A stretch of DNA of 35,510 nucleotides from Scytalidium lignicola (Eukaryota > Ascomycota > Leotiomycetes): the NCBI GenBank assembly GCA_002812745.2, contig NCSJ02000409.1:1-35510 (forward strand), in the 5' to 3' direction. Positions 10,993 to 23,483 of this stretch are shown piece by piece. Under the pieces are notes generated by a model that searched no databases, had not been told where the DNA came from, and saw nothing but the letters and a program-made list of their open reading frames with translations. A program made the position numbers and the translations under genes. How positions within the stretch are numbered: position 1 is the stretch's first letter; each line of letters opens with the position of its first letter.

Positions 10993-11736
10993 GCCAACTT
11001 ATTTAGGCTGCGGCTAAATTCACACGACCCTTTTATAAACTTCACACACAACCATCGGTATCGGAAATAACACAGCATATAATTGGTTAAGTGAAATCGC
11101 ATTTTTGCTTTATAAGTACAAACAGTATTAATTAAAGTTATATAATGTTAGTAGTTTGTGATAATTGATTATAATAATAAATGATTTGTTAAAAATATAT
11201 TATAAAATTTATAACTCATTTAAATATTTATGCGAAATAATAATTTACATAAGTCAAATTATAAATAACTTTATAAACTATTAATTGTAATACTTTACAG
11301 TGAGTGTAAAGTCTAGAGTACGCTGTAATTATAGTGTATTATAGAGCATTAAGAGCCTAAAAGCCACTGTAATCATAGATCTTACAGTGGTGCTATACCT
11401 AAGGACATCTCCAGTATCAATAATTGCGTGTGGATTTTACGAAAGAGTTGTGTGGATTTAGCTAGGGCCTATTATAATTGTACAGCTGCTCGCATGTTGC
11501 TCTGAAGGTCGATTTAACGTTTTTTTGTTTTGGTGGTTACCACCTGTAACAATATATGAAAGTACAATTTTATGGCTATTAAGAGGAGTTGTGGTTATTT
11601 GAAGGGAAAAAAANGGTCATAATGTGGCAATTTTAACGCGTCACGTCACGTTGGTAAAGTAGTCTTAAGACTTTTGGACACTAATTGCAATATGCCAGTT
11701 TACGGGTCATAAGCCTCGCCCATCAACAAGACTAGC
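10993..11736. other. Intergenic region, AT-rich then mixed
   Basis: There is no gene. An AT-rich stretch to about 11290 is followed by hairpin-prone sequence (CTTTACA...TGTAAAG near 11291-11312) with GTAATTATAGTG segments that resemble the interior of the 242-bp MITE, possibly a MITE fragment. One N lies at 11614 after an A-run. Confidence 0.45.
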
Positions 11737-13663
11737 TCAAGGCGCACATTTCCCCATGAAGCGCGGATACAAAATCGCCTCCTTGACTGTGAAGAGCCCC
11801 ATCACCCACGCCAGAAATCTCTCGAACCCCAGTCCATACCCACCATGCGGGCTCGAGCCGTATTTGCGCTGATCCAGGTACCAGAAATAACCAGTTGGAT
11901 CTATGCCCTCACGTTTGAACGCTGCTAGCAAAGCGTCGTGGTCCCAGATCCTCATTGACCCACCGACGACCTCGCCAACGTTCGGCATGAGCAGGTCGAC
12001 GGACTCGGTGACTCTGTTGTCGTCTGCGGCTCGCTGCATGTAAAAACTCTTGATCTCGGCGGGGAAGTGCGTGAGGAAGATTGGGAGGTTGATTTCGTCG
12101 GTCATACGACGTTCGGCTGCTTCTGCTCTGGTGGACGTTAGCTTTTTGGCAATGCAAGTATTGTTATGGACTCACATGTCGTCCCCGAAAACATGATCTT
12201 TGCCTTCATCGGTCTTGATATCATGTGCGCGTAGCCAATCGATAGCATCTGAATAGCGCATTCTCATGAACGGCCGCACTGGTTTCTGAAAGTTTGGGTT
12301 GTATTTCTTAATGGCTTCAGCAGCAACCGGATCTTCCAATGCAATATCGATAACCTGACAGATCAATTGCTCGATGTGTGATAGGAGGGTCTCAAAAGTA
12401 ATGAAGTCGAGTTCCGCTTCGATGTGGGTGAATTCCGAAAGCTGGAAGATAGACCGTCAATGTCGAACCATGACGGATCGTGATAGAGAGCCGAAACTTA
12501 CATGGCGGCGGGTGAGGGACTTTTCCGCACGAAAGCTCTTCTCAATCGAGTAGACATCGCCCATAACAGGGAGGACTGACTCGAGATAGAGCTGATTGGA
12601 TTGTGAAAGAAAGGCGACATCGTTGAAGTAGCCTAGCTTAAAAAGGGTGCTCCCACCTTGTAAGAGGTTAGCTAATTCGGAACCGTCATTGCTCAACACG
12701 CTATGGACCATTAAGTATAGAGTCCAAATTCCCAGTATTACACACCTTCAACCTGGGTTTGGACCAAGGCAGGAGGGCTAACCTTCTTCAAGCCCAGCTC
12801 GTTATAAGCTGTGTTGAAAGCCGTCTCGAGGATACTTCGAACATTCATGATGGCAGAAGGTTTTTCGTGGCGCAAGGAAAGATGGCGTAGCTCAAGGGGT
12901 GCATTGAAATCCTCTGGAACACGTGTCGTGAATGCCTCCTGTCCTCCCGGCGCAGCAGCTATGATGGTAAAGTAATCTGCATGAAGCTCTCTATCAAGCG
13001 GTGCATGGTAACCTGCAACCGTAGTTAGTAGAAGTGCAGTAGCTAAAATACCAGAGTATGTAGCTCACCCTCTGGGACTTTCCAAAGCTCTCCGGTGATT
13101 TCCATTGCCGTCTCTCGTTGTAAGACCAGGGCATCGTATGTTTTTGATAATTTCCCTGCGAGAAGACACTGCATGAGATGATGTCCACGCCGCAATGTAA
13201 CAAACATCAAACCGCCTTGCTTCGCAACTCTGGTGACACGACCCTGGACTTTGACGCGGACTGCGCCAGTGTCATTTTCGGATTCCCGGAGTTTCCCAAT
13301 TATTTCAGGATCCGTGTCATTCAGGCGTATCGGACGCGCGACTGCGAGAGAGGGGTCCTCTTCGATCTTGATAGCTTTGGCCTGCGCCAGCGCCGCTTGC
13401 TGAGCTGCTTCTTGGGCGGCCTCCACGTTTGCGGCATTCGCAGCCTTCTTCTGCTGCTGGGCTGCATAGCTGACCGCCTTCTTCAAAGCCGACTTGGAAG
13501 CAGGTTTGTACTCATCCTCATCTGCCTTCTTCACCTTATATTCGTCATCAGGACTGTGTTGTAGGTATGCTTGGGACAGGGTTCGGAAGGGTAGCGCGTC
13601 GGAGCCACGAGGGGAGTCAGGAGAGTCGCTGCCATGGCCCTCATCAACGTAGATTACCGTCAT
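11737..13663 (-). CDS. Asparaginyl-tRNA synthetase, cytosolic
   Basis: Five exons (13663-13069, 13012-12746, 12656-12502, 12441-12176, 12127-11737) give 557 aa, close to the yeast cytosolic enzyme (554). It ligates Asn to tRNA-Asn using ATP. The fungal-type N-terminal extension starts MTVIYVDE and continues into a Lys/Ala-rich helical stretch (about 50-110), then an OB-fold anticodon-binding domain ([20 protein letters not shown]). The class II core follows: VQTQVEGGSTLF, motif 2 [11 protein letters not shown] (about 329-339), [15 protein letters not shown], and motif 3 [10 protein letters not shown] (about 523-532). The enzyme ends RFMGKCAP. Introns have CTAAC branch points; phases are consistent throughout. 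The ATG at 13663 was chosen because the longer frame upstream has only a TTG. Equivalent of yeast DED81; expected in the cytosol and constitutively expressed. No defect seen. Confidence 0.96.
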
Positions 13664-15065
13664 GGCCTTGGTCAATCCGACAAGCAGCTCTCGGCCAAAA
13701 TGGAAGTTGCCTGCCTGAGTACGAGTTAACGGATTTGTTATGTGGAAAGCGGGGTTTGCAAATGTGAAACGTCATGGTGCAAGAGTGAAGCTCGCAAGCA
13801 GAGGGCAGTGAAGCTACTGAAGCAAGTGGTGGTAGGGCAGGCTGATTGGCAAACACTTACCTAGGTAACTAGTTCTCGAATTTGTCGCAATTTGAATCTT
13901 TGAAATCGGGAAAATTAAAGGAAAGTTCAATGTTGGTGTGGCTCCTCGGTATGTGGGGCTGGAGTCTCCTGTGGTCACAGAATCACGTGCGCAGACCAAA
14001 ACAATCAAGATGTTGAATATCGGTAATAACTTATGCAGAGGCATGCTTGAGCCTCTACAAAATGGATTCCTAGCTAGGTTTGAGCTTCGTAACCACGATA
14101 TTCCAGGAGGCGATTCGGATTTTGCACGTCCAAGCTCTTGTGAGAAACCTGCCGTAGTCGATGATCCAGTCGTTTCGCTTCATATTGGAGTCCTTTAGCT
14201 GGCTCACCATCTCCTTCACTGTGAAAACCGTAAAGATGAAAATAATCCAATCCCAAAAATGCTGTTTATTTGGTTAAAACAAGTAAAAATAGAACTCCAA
14301 ACGGATAGTTTATATACGTTAATACATACAAAAACGAGAAGAGTAACTATAAAAATTATAAACTTACTTGTATAAAACTTAAAAGCTGGTTTGCCATCTC
14401 ATTGTTTGATTTAGTTAATATAGTACCGTACCCAATTGTGTAGAGCCCCTGCTAATTACTTGGCCCATATGGCCGTTTAAAAACGGTTTCTAGAGGAAAC
14501 GTGCCACCGGGCGTCCCGAACCTAACCCTAAATCGCCTCGCTCTACCGTAATCCCCCCNTACTAACTCTTATCCTTCATCCTTAGGGACACAGACACGGT
14601 GATTCAGAAGAGCGGACGAAGGAACAGCAGACCTCCGTACCCATAAGGTAGGACAGTCGTCGTCAGCCTCGGGTTGCCTCATATTTATACAATACTCTAT
14701 TTATACAGCTTTGTTATTACAGCTCGTCATTCAAGAAACCCAATACCGTACTGCCATATACCAGAAGCCTCATTGAGTAGACGAACGAATCGCAGGTTCT
14801 TTTAGGATGGGCTACTATAAATTGTTAAGGAACATTAATTAATGCGGTGGAAATCATGGGTTTGAAGGGTCAGGTACAGCCCGGAGGTCAGTCAAAATCA
14901 GGCATGATCTTCAAGGGTAGTGAAGGGACATACGAAATGCAACGTTTCACCACCCGATGGTGGCATTGCTTGGCTCTACTGCCGAGTGGGTAACTTATGT
15001 GCCCTGGCTAGCTTCTAGATTGATAAGGAATCCATACACAGTAAAATGGGGCATTTTGCATATAT

Positions 15066-15092
15066 TAATTAAAAAAAGAAAGAAAGAAAGAA
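15066..15092. repeat. Simple (AAAG)n tract
   Basis: An A-run continues into tandem GAAA units, a short microsatellite in otherwise non-coding DNA. Confidence 0.8.
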
Positions 15093-15756
15093 CAAAAGGG
15101 ATCTAGTAGGGTTATCGATTCTTGTACATAGATTTTCTATACGAGATAACCAGTTAAATAGATACCTACCAAATTAAATGTGTAATATAGCACAGCCCCT
15201 CAAATCTAAGTGGAAATAATCCGCCCCCAAGTTTTGCGCTATTTCAGGGGCACAAAGCTTGTTTTGCAAGGGACATGGAAGGGCCTTGTCTCTGGCGGAG
15301 AGGTATTTTCCGGTACAGTCAAATGAAATTCTACACTGGTCAGCTCCGTTTTTGTCCTTCATCATCATATAGTGCTAATACGGTTATTATTGCGCTATTC
15401 CAGAGCTAGACTCGTAAAATAATTGATTGTTAGTCTCTGAAAGGAGATTTTAACATTCTTTTGTTAGAAATCGCTGGCTTTCCGAAGATTGGTTGTTCAC
15501 GGTACCGTACCTCTTCGTTCCTTCGGCCTTATTCCCGGCCACTTACCCTTTCCATCTCATCAAGATGCAATTGGTTACATCTCCGGGCAGTTCATCTGTA
15601 GATTGCTTGTGGCCATGGGGTGTTCAACAAACCCTAGTCTTTCGTCCGATTCATGCAACAAGCTTTCGGCTTAAGGTATTGCTCGAAAGAGGAAAGCTAC
15701 CTGTAAAGCTTTAGGGTCAAGGGGTGCACAAGAATTAACTTTAATGGACGGCGATG

Positions 15757-15763
15757 TATAAAG
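15757..15763 (+). promoter_or_regulatory. TATA box of the GH55 glucanase gene
   Basis: TATAAAG lies 93 bases before the glucanase ATG at 15856, a usual distance for a fungal core promoter. The call is by position and motif only. Confidence 0.5.
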
Positions 15764-15855
15764 AGAGAAATGCCAAGTCCTTTCTAATAAAAAATGATTC
15801 ATTGCCAAGACTGCCCTTCCTCGAATAAGGCCTTTTTCAATCAAAGTGTTCAGCT

Positions 15856-18822
15856 ATGATGAAGTCATTCTTGTCGCTGGCTGTCGTGGTCTCCACGGTA
15901 TCCGCGATTGCTCTTCCAGAGATCAATGCAGAAGGCATCCCGGACAATCTTCCTGCTAACCTGACTGCGTTGTATCCGCCGTATACCTACCATAGCAAGG
16001 TGGGAGATGACTACCATCCGAATAAGAAGTATGTACTGTTCATTCTTTTATGTCTGCTAGACACTTTGAAAAAAGGCCCATTAGAACTTCATGGATTACT
16101 ATAGAACAAGCTGCTTGTAGATTCGGAATATTTCTTTTTTCCTTCTTTCTCACCCCCAATTGCAGAAATTATTATTTATCATTTTCTGGAACATATTTGT
16201 TGTATGGAATAGAGATGTTGGCATTAAATTGAACGAAGGCCAGTCAATGTTGTTGTATTTTTAAGCTGACTCCATTCTAGAGGCATCGTGCTCAAATATC
16301 CAAACACCACCATCACGCCTTGGGAACCGATCAAGCACGAGTCTTCTGCAGCAAAACTGGTCAAGGATCAATCATGCGGAACATTAACGCCAACGAACCC
16401 ATCAGCGTTCTGGTACGAGAACATAAACCATAATGGAATCTCGCCATTCATTACCGACGGTTCATCATGGACTGTCTACAGAAATGTTAAGACTCAATAC
16501 GGCGCGGCAGGTAATGGAGTTAGTGATGACACAGCTGCCATCCAAAACGCAATCAATGCAGGTAACTCCATTGCTGGACGTAACGAGAACAGTTGGGGCA
16601 CCACAGGTCAACCAGCCGTCGTCTATCTGCCTTCTGGAACCTACATGTTGAGTAGTCCGTTGCAACTGTATGTTGGAACTGTTATTATGGGAAATCCGTT
16701 GAGCCCTCCCGTTCTTAAAGCCACCGCCGGATTCAGCGGCAGCTACATGATTTACGGGAAGGATCCCAACCAAGGTTCCACGACCAACTTCTATATCGGG
16801 ATTAAGAACATAGTTATCGACTCTACAAACATCGACCCTGCGACTACAGTCTCGCTTCTGGACTGGAGTGTCAGCCAGGCAACTCAGCTCTCGAATGTTG
16901 TCTTCAACATGCCCGATTACTCCACCGGCCACACTGGTCTTCAAATGCCCGAAGGCGGATCCGGAACTATCATGAATGATGTTACATTTAACGGCGGCGC
17001 TACTGGAATTAACTATTCCAACCAGCAGTATATGTTCCGTGGCATAACCTTCAATGGTTGTACCACTGGAATCTATCTCCAGTACTGCTATGACTGTGTC
17101 TTTCAGGGTGTTACTTTCGAGAACTGTGCCACTGGAATAGATACCACGAGCGGAAATATGGGAACAATTACCATCCTTGATTCTTCTGCTACTAATGTTG
17201 GGAGTGTTGTTTCTACAGCTGCCGAGATGACAGGACAGGATTCGCTGATCATTGAGAATTTGTCTGTTGGGGCTGGTGTTGCTGCTGTAAGCTCAGTCCT
17301 TTCTGTCTTCCATCTATTTTGCACATTCTTTTTAGAATCCATCCACTTTCATCTCGCGTATCTATCAAAAGAGCATAACAAGACTAATAATTGAGGATAG
17401 ACCGTGGTTGCGGGTGGAAACACCATTCTTACAGGCTCCGTCACCGAAACCTGGGTCTACGGGAACGCCTATGTGCCCAACGGCTCGGCAACCGGAGCCC
17501 ATCAAGGAGGAACTACTTACACCTCCAACCGTCCTGCTGCCCTTATTGCTAGTTCCGGCGAATACCAAGTCATCAAGCCTCCAACTTACCAACAATATGA
17601 CGTTACCGAATTCGTCAACGTTAAATCTGTCTCGGGTTACCCTGTTTACGGCGATGGCCAAACTGACGACACTGCTAATCTGAACTCTATCATATCCACC
17701 TACGCCGGTTGCAAGATCTTGTTCTTCCCACAAGGAACATACCTAGTTAGTAACACTATCTTCTTCCCTGCCGGAAGTAGGGTTTATGGTGAAGCATGGA
17801 GTGCTATTTCGGCGGTGGGCAGCGAGTTTTATAACCCTACTGCTCCAGTGCCTATGGTGAGAGTTGGGAATGCAGGTGACAAGGGTGTGGCTCAATTCTC
17901 CGATATGCTGTTTACTGTTGCAGACGTTCTTCAAGGTGAGATATATTGCATTGTACTTTTCTCTTCTATTCTGGGTTTTATGGCTAATGTACTGCATGTA
18001 TTCAGGTTGTACACTTGTTGAGGTCAACATTGCTGGCAACTCTCCCGGCGACGTTGGATTTTGGAATTCCCATTTCCGTATCGGTGGAGCCGCTGGTTCG
18101 AAGGTGGAAACTAACTGTAATGGACCAGCAGTTAACTGCAAGGCTGCATATGCGCTTCTCCATTTAACCCCTACTTCATCGGCCTATATTGAGAACATGT
18201 GGGGTATGTATTCACTTGAAGTTATATATTCTCCCAGCTAATGCTAACACTTACAGGCTGGACCGCCGACCATGATCTTGATGGAGGCACCCCCCAAACT
18301 ATCTCAACCGGCCGAGGATTCTTAATCGAAGCAACCCAAGCAACGTGGCTCATCGGAACAGCAGCAGAGCACAACACCCTGTACCAATACAACCTTAACG
18401 CTGCCCAAAATGTTTTCATCGCCATGCAACAATGTGAAACCCCTTACTGGCAAGGAAACGGGTCCCCTAGTCTCGCTCCAGCACCCTGGACCGAGCTAGC
18501 CGGAGATCCAGACTTCAGTGGATGTGCCAGCACCGACGCACAGTGCCGTATGGCTTTCTACCAAGTCATTACTGGTGGATCAAACCTCCACATCTATGGC
18601 AGTGGATTCTGGACCTTCTTCAATGACAATATCAACTGTAATAGTGTGTGCCAGACAAACGCAATTGCCATCTCTGGGACGACTGATCTTTACTACTGGG
18701 GTATTAACACAAGATATGTGCTTAACCTTATTCAGCAGAACGGAAGTCCGTTGGTTACGGAGAACAATAATCCTGGTGGATGGGGTGCGGTTGTTGCAGC
18801 ATTTTTGACGGATGAGAATTAG
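15856..18822 (+). CDS. Secreted exo-beta-1,3-glucanase, glycoside hydrolase family 55
   Basis: Five exons (15856-16028, 16281-17286, 17401-17935, 18006-18203, 18257-18822) join in phase to give 825 aa. Residues 1-18 form a signal peptide (MMKSFLSLAVVVSTVSA). Two right-handed beta-helix, pectate-lyase-3-like halves follow: the first opens with VKTQYGAAGNGVSDDTAAI, the second with VKSVSGYPVYGDGQTDDTA. The C-terminal half carries GH55 hallmarks GDVGFWNSHFRIGG, WTADHDLDGG and GTAAEHNTLYQYNL; the Glu in the AEH motif matches the likely catalytic acid of the family. GH55 enzymes cleave beta-1,3-glucan, releasing glucose or short products, and act outside the cell on fungal walls or storage glucans. 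The first intron is unusually long (252 bases); the other four are 53-114. Full length for the family, no disruption. A TATA box lies 93 bases upstream. Confidence 0.95.
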
Positions 18823-19393
18823 GGGAGAAATTTCTTTAGATTTGAGGAAGAGAGTTAGTGCTTGACTCGTCGCATAGACTTAGTAGTGTTGGAAGCGTCT
18901 AAGGGTCTTTCGGGGTTATGTTTATATCTTTTTCAAATGTATATATTTGCAAGATGAATATGTATATATGAAAAATAATCTAAAAGTTTTATAGAATGGT
19001 TAGTTTTGCATATCTACTTGTTATATATACTATCTGTATCATAATGTGAGAGTACGAATATGGCCCTCACAGCTTACTAGTCCCAGTAAGGCATAGATAT
19101 TATCATGAGCAACGGAGTATGCACTGTCACCCCGGCAGTTGAATTTGTAGATCAAGTCTCCAAGACAGCGACGAGTGCTTCTAAGCTTGTTCAAAGAATT
19201 GAGCTCTAAAGCCTTTCCTAATGTTCTTCCGAGTCCTATAGGCCGTCATTCACGATGGTACACCGAATCGGAAGGCAAGCCACACGCAAGACACACTCTC
19301 GGCAGGTCTCAGCCGCGAGCGAAAAACTAAGTGAATTGCAGCCTAAAAGCACCCGATATTCAGAGTATTAATATAGCGACACACCCACACACC
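18823..19393. other. Intergenic region between glucanase and Nudix genes
   Basis: The first 200 bases are AT-rich and probably the 3' UTR and terminator of the glucanase (TATATATG stretches at 18940-18970). The remainder is the Nudix gene promoter, with no recognisable element beyond CA-rich sequence just before the ATG. No gene seen. Confidence 0.5.
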
Positions 19394-20113
19394 ATGAAAG
19401 CGAATCAGAGGTTCATTCAGCTCATTCACTCCTCCACATCCGGCGCCGCAGTCAGAATGTCGCAACAGCAGAACGCCGAGCAAGGTGCGGTGCATATCTT
19501 TGCTGCCGAGTTTGATTCCTCCCTTTCCCCCTGGAATCGGCCTGCACAGGAATACCTTCGTATGACCAATGAGCTCTTCACCAAAGTCGATGGGTTGGCC
19601 ACGGGCAACATAGTTTTCAACGAAGAGGGTAAGGTCCTCGTGATCCAGCGTGCCACCAGCGACTCGATGCCCAACAGGTGGGAAATACCGGGCGGAGGAG
19701 TAGACGATGAGGATCTAACCGTCTTAGAGGGCGCGGCTCGGGAATTATGGGAGGAGGCAGGGCTGGTAGCAAAGCGGTTCAAGCATGTGGTGACAGAAGG
19801 GCCTGACCAAAAGCCAGGACAAGTCTACCCTAACTCGACACACACCAAGACGTGGTATCGGTTTACATTCGATGTGCAAGTGAAGAGTTGTGAGCATGTG
19901 AAGCTGGATCCCAAGGAGCATCAAGCTTTTGTGTGGGCGACGGAAGATGAGATTAGAGACCAGCTGATTGGGGATCGTCAGCATCCAATCACCAACAAGT
20001 ATATGCAAGCCCTTATTCTCGAGGCTTTTAGATTAAGGAAAGAAGCAGGAGAGACGGGTGAAACAGCCCCAGGCGGAAAAGAATCAGTTTCTGAATATGT
20101 TGCTAAATATTAA
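19394..20113 (+). CDS. Nudix-superfamily hydrolase
   Basis: Single exon, 239 aa from the ATG at 19394 (context CACACCATGA). A second ATG at 19457 would give a protein 21 residues shorter; the basic, hydroxyl-rich start before it could be a mitochondrial presequence, so dual use is possible. The Nudix fold starts near GNIVFNEEGKVLVIQR (71-86). The Nudix box spans about 100-124 and ends AARELWEEAGL, with the metal-binding REx2EE core at R116, E117, E120 and E121. The spacing before RE is longer than the canonical GX5EX7REUXEEXGU, as often in fungal members annotated only as Nudix. Family members cleave nucleoside diphosphates linked to another group with Mg2+. Substrate unknown. No linked pathway genes. 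Confidence 0.9.
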   Translation: MKANQRFIQLIHSSTSGAAVRMSQQQNAEQGAVHIFAAEFDSSLSPWNRPAQEYLRMTNELFTKVDGLATGNIVFNEEGKVLVIQRATSDSMPNRWEIPGGGVDDEDLTVLEGAARELWEEAGLVAKRFKHVVTEGPDQKPGQVYPNSTHTKTWYRFTFDVQVKSCEHVKLDPKEHQAFVWATEDEIRDQLIGDRQHPITNKYMQALILEAFRLRKEAGETGETAPGGKESVSEYVAKY

Positions 20114-20459
20114 CACCTAGGATCTGACGATTGAGGCTGTGATAAATGCAACATTTTAACTATGAAGCAAAATCAAGACGGTGTTTTATGTTTTTACTTT
20201 TCAACATTGTGTGTATTTGTGGTCCTCCAATTATAATTGTCTTGGATGTAGTTCTCTTTTTTTTCCTGAGGTATCGGGTACATGCTACCTATTGGAGTCT
20301 ACAATTGGTGGTCTCTGCTTGCGGTCAGGAATGGGTCGATAGATAGGTAAAAACACTACCTTTAACCGTAATATACGGTTCTACGGATGGTAATAAATAT
20401 CTCACACTATTTGATACTATGTACTTAAATAGGTAAAGGAGGCATGGTGATATAGCAGG
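20114..20459. other. Intergenic region, no supported gene
   Basis: This is the 3' side of the Nudix gene. A hydrophobic open frame at 20146-20346 has no homology I can recognise and probably reflects T-rich UTR sequence. Confidence 0.45.
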
Positions 20460-20717
20460 TTATATCCCGGGGAGGGTAGTTGAGCACGGTCTCCGTCGGT
20501 AACTTGCAGAGTCAAGGCCTCTCCCTACCTGCGTGTTGCTTGGAGCAAAGCCCAGAAAGCCGTTGGAGCCTGCAAAGATCCTGTCTTCACCGTCATCGGT
20601 ATTATTATCGGGGGGGGGCAGAAGCAGAGGCTGACTGATTGCTTGCTGCCTACGAGGCCACTGGATCTGCGCTGCGTCCCACTTTTGGATCTTCTGCAGA
20701 TAGTCCTCGTTCGCCAT
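20460..20717 (-). CDS. Hypothetical 85-aa protein (doubtful)
   Basis: ATG-initiated frame in a plausible context (TACGCATGGCG). It begins MANEDYLQKIQKWDAAQIQW, then a Gln/Pro/Leu stretch, an acidic patch (DNNTDDGED) and a Gly/Arg-rich end. No domain, signal peptide or membrane segment is visible, and I recognise no family. The charged helical start looks more protein-like than most short frames here, so it could be a small gene or the 5' remnant of a larger one. Low confidence. Confidence 0.25.
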   Translation of the reverse strand: MANEDYLQKIQKWDAAQIQWPRRQQAISQPLLLPPPDNNTDDGEDRIFAGSNGFLGFAPSNTQVGRGLDSASYRRRPCSTTLPGI

Positions 20718-21172
20718 GCGTAGGGTAGCCAGGTGGTGCCAAGTTAACTAACCGATCTTGAATGTCAAGAAAAAGTTTTAGTGTAGTTTAACTTGAATTA
20801 TTTGATACATAAGATATCCTTACAAGTGGAACAGAACGTGTTTATAGTCGCCATACAGAAACTTTTTCTTTTACGACATAATTAAAATGGGAAAATAGTG
20901 ATAGAGTTGCATTATTCTGGTGAAATCTACTTCGATCGGCATTTCCATCAACGAAGTGTCGAAATAAATCGAATCTTAGGCAACAGCATGGTTTTCGCTT
21001 CACAGCTCCGGAACCCAATGATGAGAAAGCAGAAGGGCAAATACATATATGCTAACGACCCTTTTGCATTAAATATATCGTAAGCGGATAGATTTATACA
21101 GCTATGTACTCAAAGGAACTGGTATCGGTGCAATAGCTGTTTGGCAACCTACATGTCCTAAGCCTAATGCTC
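20718..21172. other. Intergenic region, no supported gene
   Basis: The sequence is AT-rich and includes the likely 3' UTR of the transporter gene. A 61-codon plus frame at 20898 lacks any motif. Confidence 0.45.
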
Positions 21173-22997
21173 TCAGTGCGCCCGTTCAGCGACCTCCGCA
21201 GCGTGGACCTGCGTCGACGCAAATTTCCTGGCCGATACCCCTTTCTCAAAGAGGAGATCAAGTTCTGCAACAGTCCTGTCTTTTGCCTCAGGTACGAAGA
21301 AGTACGTGAAAAAGATCCCCGACATGCAAGATACACCCCAAAAAAAGCCCGACTTTGCACCCCATCCCCACGCCGAGGGATTAAGCTGATACGACGTCAG
21401 AACGGTGGCACCGATGTTGAGCGCCGCATAAGAGAAACGGGCGATGGCGACTGATTTACTCCGGAGGAGTGAAGAGGGAATCTCGGAGACAACTGCAAAA
21501 ATCGCAGGTTCCATGCAGAGATATCCAACAAATCCACAAGCGATGAGAAGAGAAGCAATCGCCCATGACAAAGTAGTTGTGCTTTGAGGAACACCAAGGC
21601 CACCGAGGGTAAAGAATATCGCAGTAATCGTACTTAGACCCCAGAGGAAGAGCGTTCGCCGCCCAACGTAAGGCATCAAGAACCACTAAGGGATTTCTAG
21701 TCAGTACAGTAGTGCTAAGCATCAGCGCAGCAATATTGAACGTACCGCAATCACGGTTCCTACGAATTCAAGTACGTAGGTCACAATCGACATATTGAAT
21801 GCTTGTTCTGTAGATAAACCGGCCTGCTCGAAGAAATAAGTCGAGTACGCACGCAAGGTCGTCCCGCTGATAATCTGCATGCAGTAGCAGCCTATCACGA
21901 TCATGGTTCGGCGGAGATCTGTGCCTTTAAAGCAGGCAGCGAAAGTCGTGCTGGGATTTAGTTTGCGTTCGTTGGCTAAAGTGAGTTCCATCAAAGTTAG
22001 GGTTTGTTGGAGGCTGAAATCGGTGGCACTGTTCCCAGACGTCAACCGACGTAGTGCAACCTTTGCCTCTTCAGGACGATGTTGACGTACGAGCCACCAA
22101 GGGGACTCGGGTGCAAAGAGCACTGCGATAAATATGAGGACTGCCCAGAACCATCTACAAAGGGAATGTGTCAGCATGGTGGTGGTCGATGCCTAGTTAG
22201 CTTTGTGAAGCACTTACTGAATAGCAAAGGGAATACGATATGCCCAGGAAGATTTCAAATAGAGAACAGCACGAAGCACGATGGCTGATATGAGTTGCCC
22301 GATAACCTATCAAATGTAAGTCGTTTCAACAAGTATTTAACGGAAGGGACTCCAGGAACTCACCCAGTTCTGGCTCACCCAGCTCGTCAAAATACCTCGC
22401 AGACATGTTGGCGCTACCTCAACGGCATAGACGCAAGTGATGGTTTCAAATACGCCTAATGGTATACCTGTCATCGGAGCGAGGATCAACAACAGTGGCC
22501 TGGACAATTATCAATGAAGACTCACCCAGTAAGATCTGTCCAACCTCGAGTACTGTCAGGTTAGGCGCGAAGAACTGGATAAAAATAATGCATGGTATGA
22601 CGAGCAAGGTAGCAATCATAGTTTTGCGGAAGCCAAATCTTTCAGTGAGGAAACCGGCAAAGCACAAGCCTATCATTTGACCACAATTGGAACCGTTGTT
22701 AAGGCCCGATTGCCATGCGGCAGTAATCTGGTATGTGCCGTCTGGCTGAAGCTCGCCGTATGCCTTGCAGAAGGCAGGTTGTGCAAAAAGTGAGCCGATC
22801 AGCTTGGTATCGTAGCCATCCATAATACAAGAAGCCGACAAGACTGCGCTCCATGCAACAGCTTTAGGATAGATTTTGAAAGCTTGGAGGATTGTCAGTT
22901 CATGGTCCTTGTTTGTCGCATCTTCGACATCCAATACAAGCTCGCTTGGAATGATTTGAGGTTCATCGGAACCCTTGGATTTCATAAGCGTGTCCAT
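21173..22997 (-). CDS. MFS sugar porter, MAL (maltose/hexose) permease type
   Basis: Five exons (22997-22526, 22467-22364, 22306-22218, 22154-21746, 21685-21173) give 528 aa with twelve expected membrane segments. Diagnostic sites in order: a soluble N-terminus, SASCIMDGYDTKLIGSLF in helix 1, ERFGFRKTM between helices 2 and 3, EVAPTCLRGILTSW after helix 4, WVIGQLISA in helix 5, PESPWWLVRQ before the central loop, the QIISGTTLRAYSTYFFEQAG region of helix 7 (cut here to key residues Q, G, Y), MPYVGRRTLFLWG and the terminal VPEAKDRTVAELD. These define the sugar-porter family, and the overall look is the fungal alpha-glucoside/MAL branch. Plasma membrane, proton symport expected. It is divergent from the phosphodiesterase gene with a shared promoter holding an inverted motif pair, so co-expression is likely. 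Substrate is not deducible; a sugar, polyol or glycoside is most likely. Confidence 0.93.
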
Positions 22998-23196
22998 GAT
23001 GCACTGTTTCGAGCTGATGAAGGTGTAGGGAACTTCAGAAGAGTTTGTCTGTTTGAGAAGGATTTCCTGGCCATTATATCCTGATTATATGCTCACAATT
23101 GGAGAATTTAACCTTTAACAACGTGCCCAAGTTTCTTCCAACGATTGGATTTACCTCGCAAAGATCAAGAAGTGAAAAAACTGGCGGCAAGCGATA

Positions 23197-23231
23197 GGAA
23201 GCGGTAATCGATAAGGGGCGGCTAGAGATAA
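23197..23231 (+). promoter_or_regulatory. Composite motif, transporter-side copy
   Basis: GGAAGCG, a 12-base spacer containing ATCGATA, then GGGCGGCTAGAGATAA. The near edge is 199 bases from the transporter ATG. The same blocks recur inverted at 23484-23521. Seen directly; the regulatory role is inferred. The CGG triplet fits Zn2Cys6 recognition and a Zn2Cys6 gene lies nearby. Confidence 0.5.
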
Positions 23232-23483
23232 AGCATACCGATCAATTACCTGATCCAGGGGGAGCTGTGGCGTCATCCGTCAGGGGCTCGTGCAGGAAGG
23301 AATTCGGGCCCTGACTGCCACCACGTGCTCTTTAACACGACCCGTTTAGTAACAACCACCCGAGTCAACTAACGGCATTCAAGAGGACAAACCACTTGCA
23401 TTAGACTATTATGCTTAATACGGTACTTAGAAGTGCTCGTTAATAAATACCTCGTTTCTAGTGCAACGTTATAATTTGAAACG

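Larger units (their letters stand above)
13664..15855. other. 2.2-kb intergenic region between divergent genes
   Basis: This holds the promoters of the tRNA synthetase (left) and the glucanase (right). Open frames at 13814-14256 and 15174-15714 are short, overlap on both strands and match nothing I recognise. The middle holds a TTTAAAAACGG stretch, a single CCTAACCCTAA telomere-like unit (14521-14531), an N at 14559, and a GAAA tract near 15066-15090. No RNA gene is evident. Confidence 0.5.

Noticed and set aside
14521..14531. Telomere-like CCTAACCCTAA
   Set aside because: Less than two repeat units with no array; not evidence of an internal telomere.
16465..16944. 159-codon minus-strand frame inside the glucanase gene
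   Set aside because: It is antisense to an exon whose GH55 motifs and splice phases are unambiguous, so it is a shadow frame.
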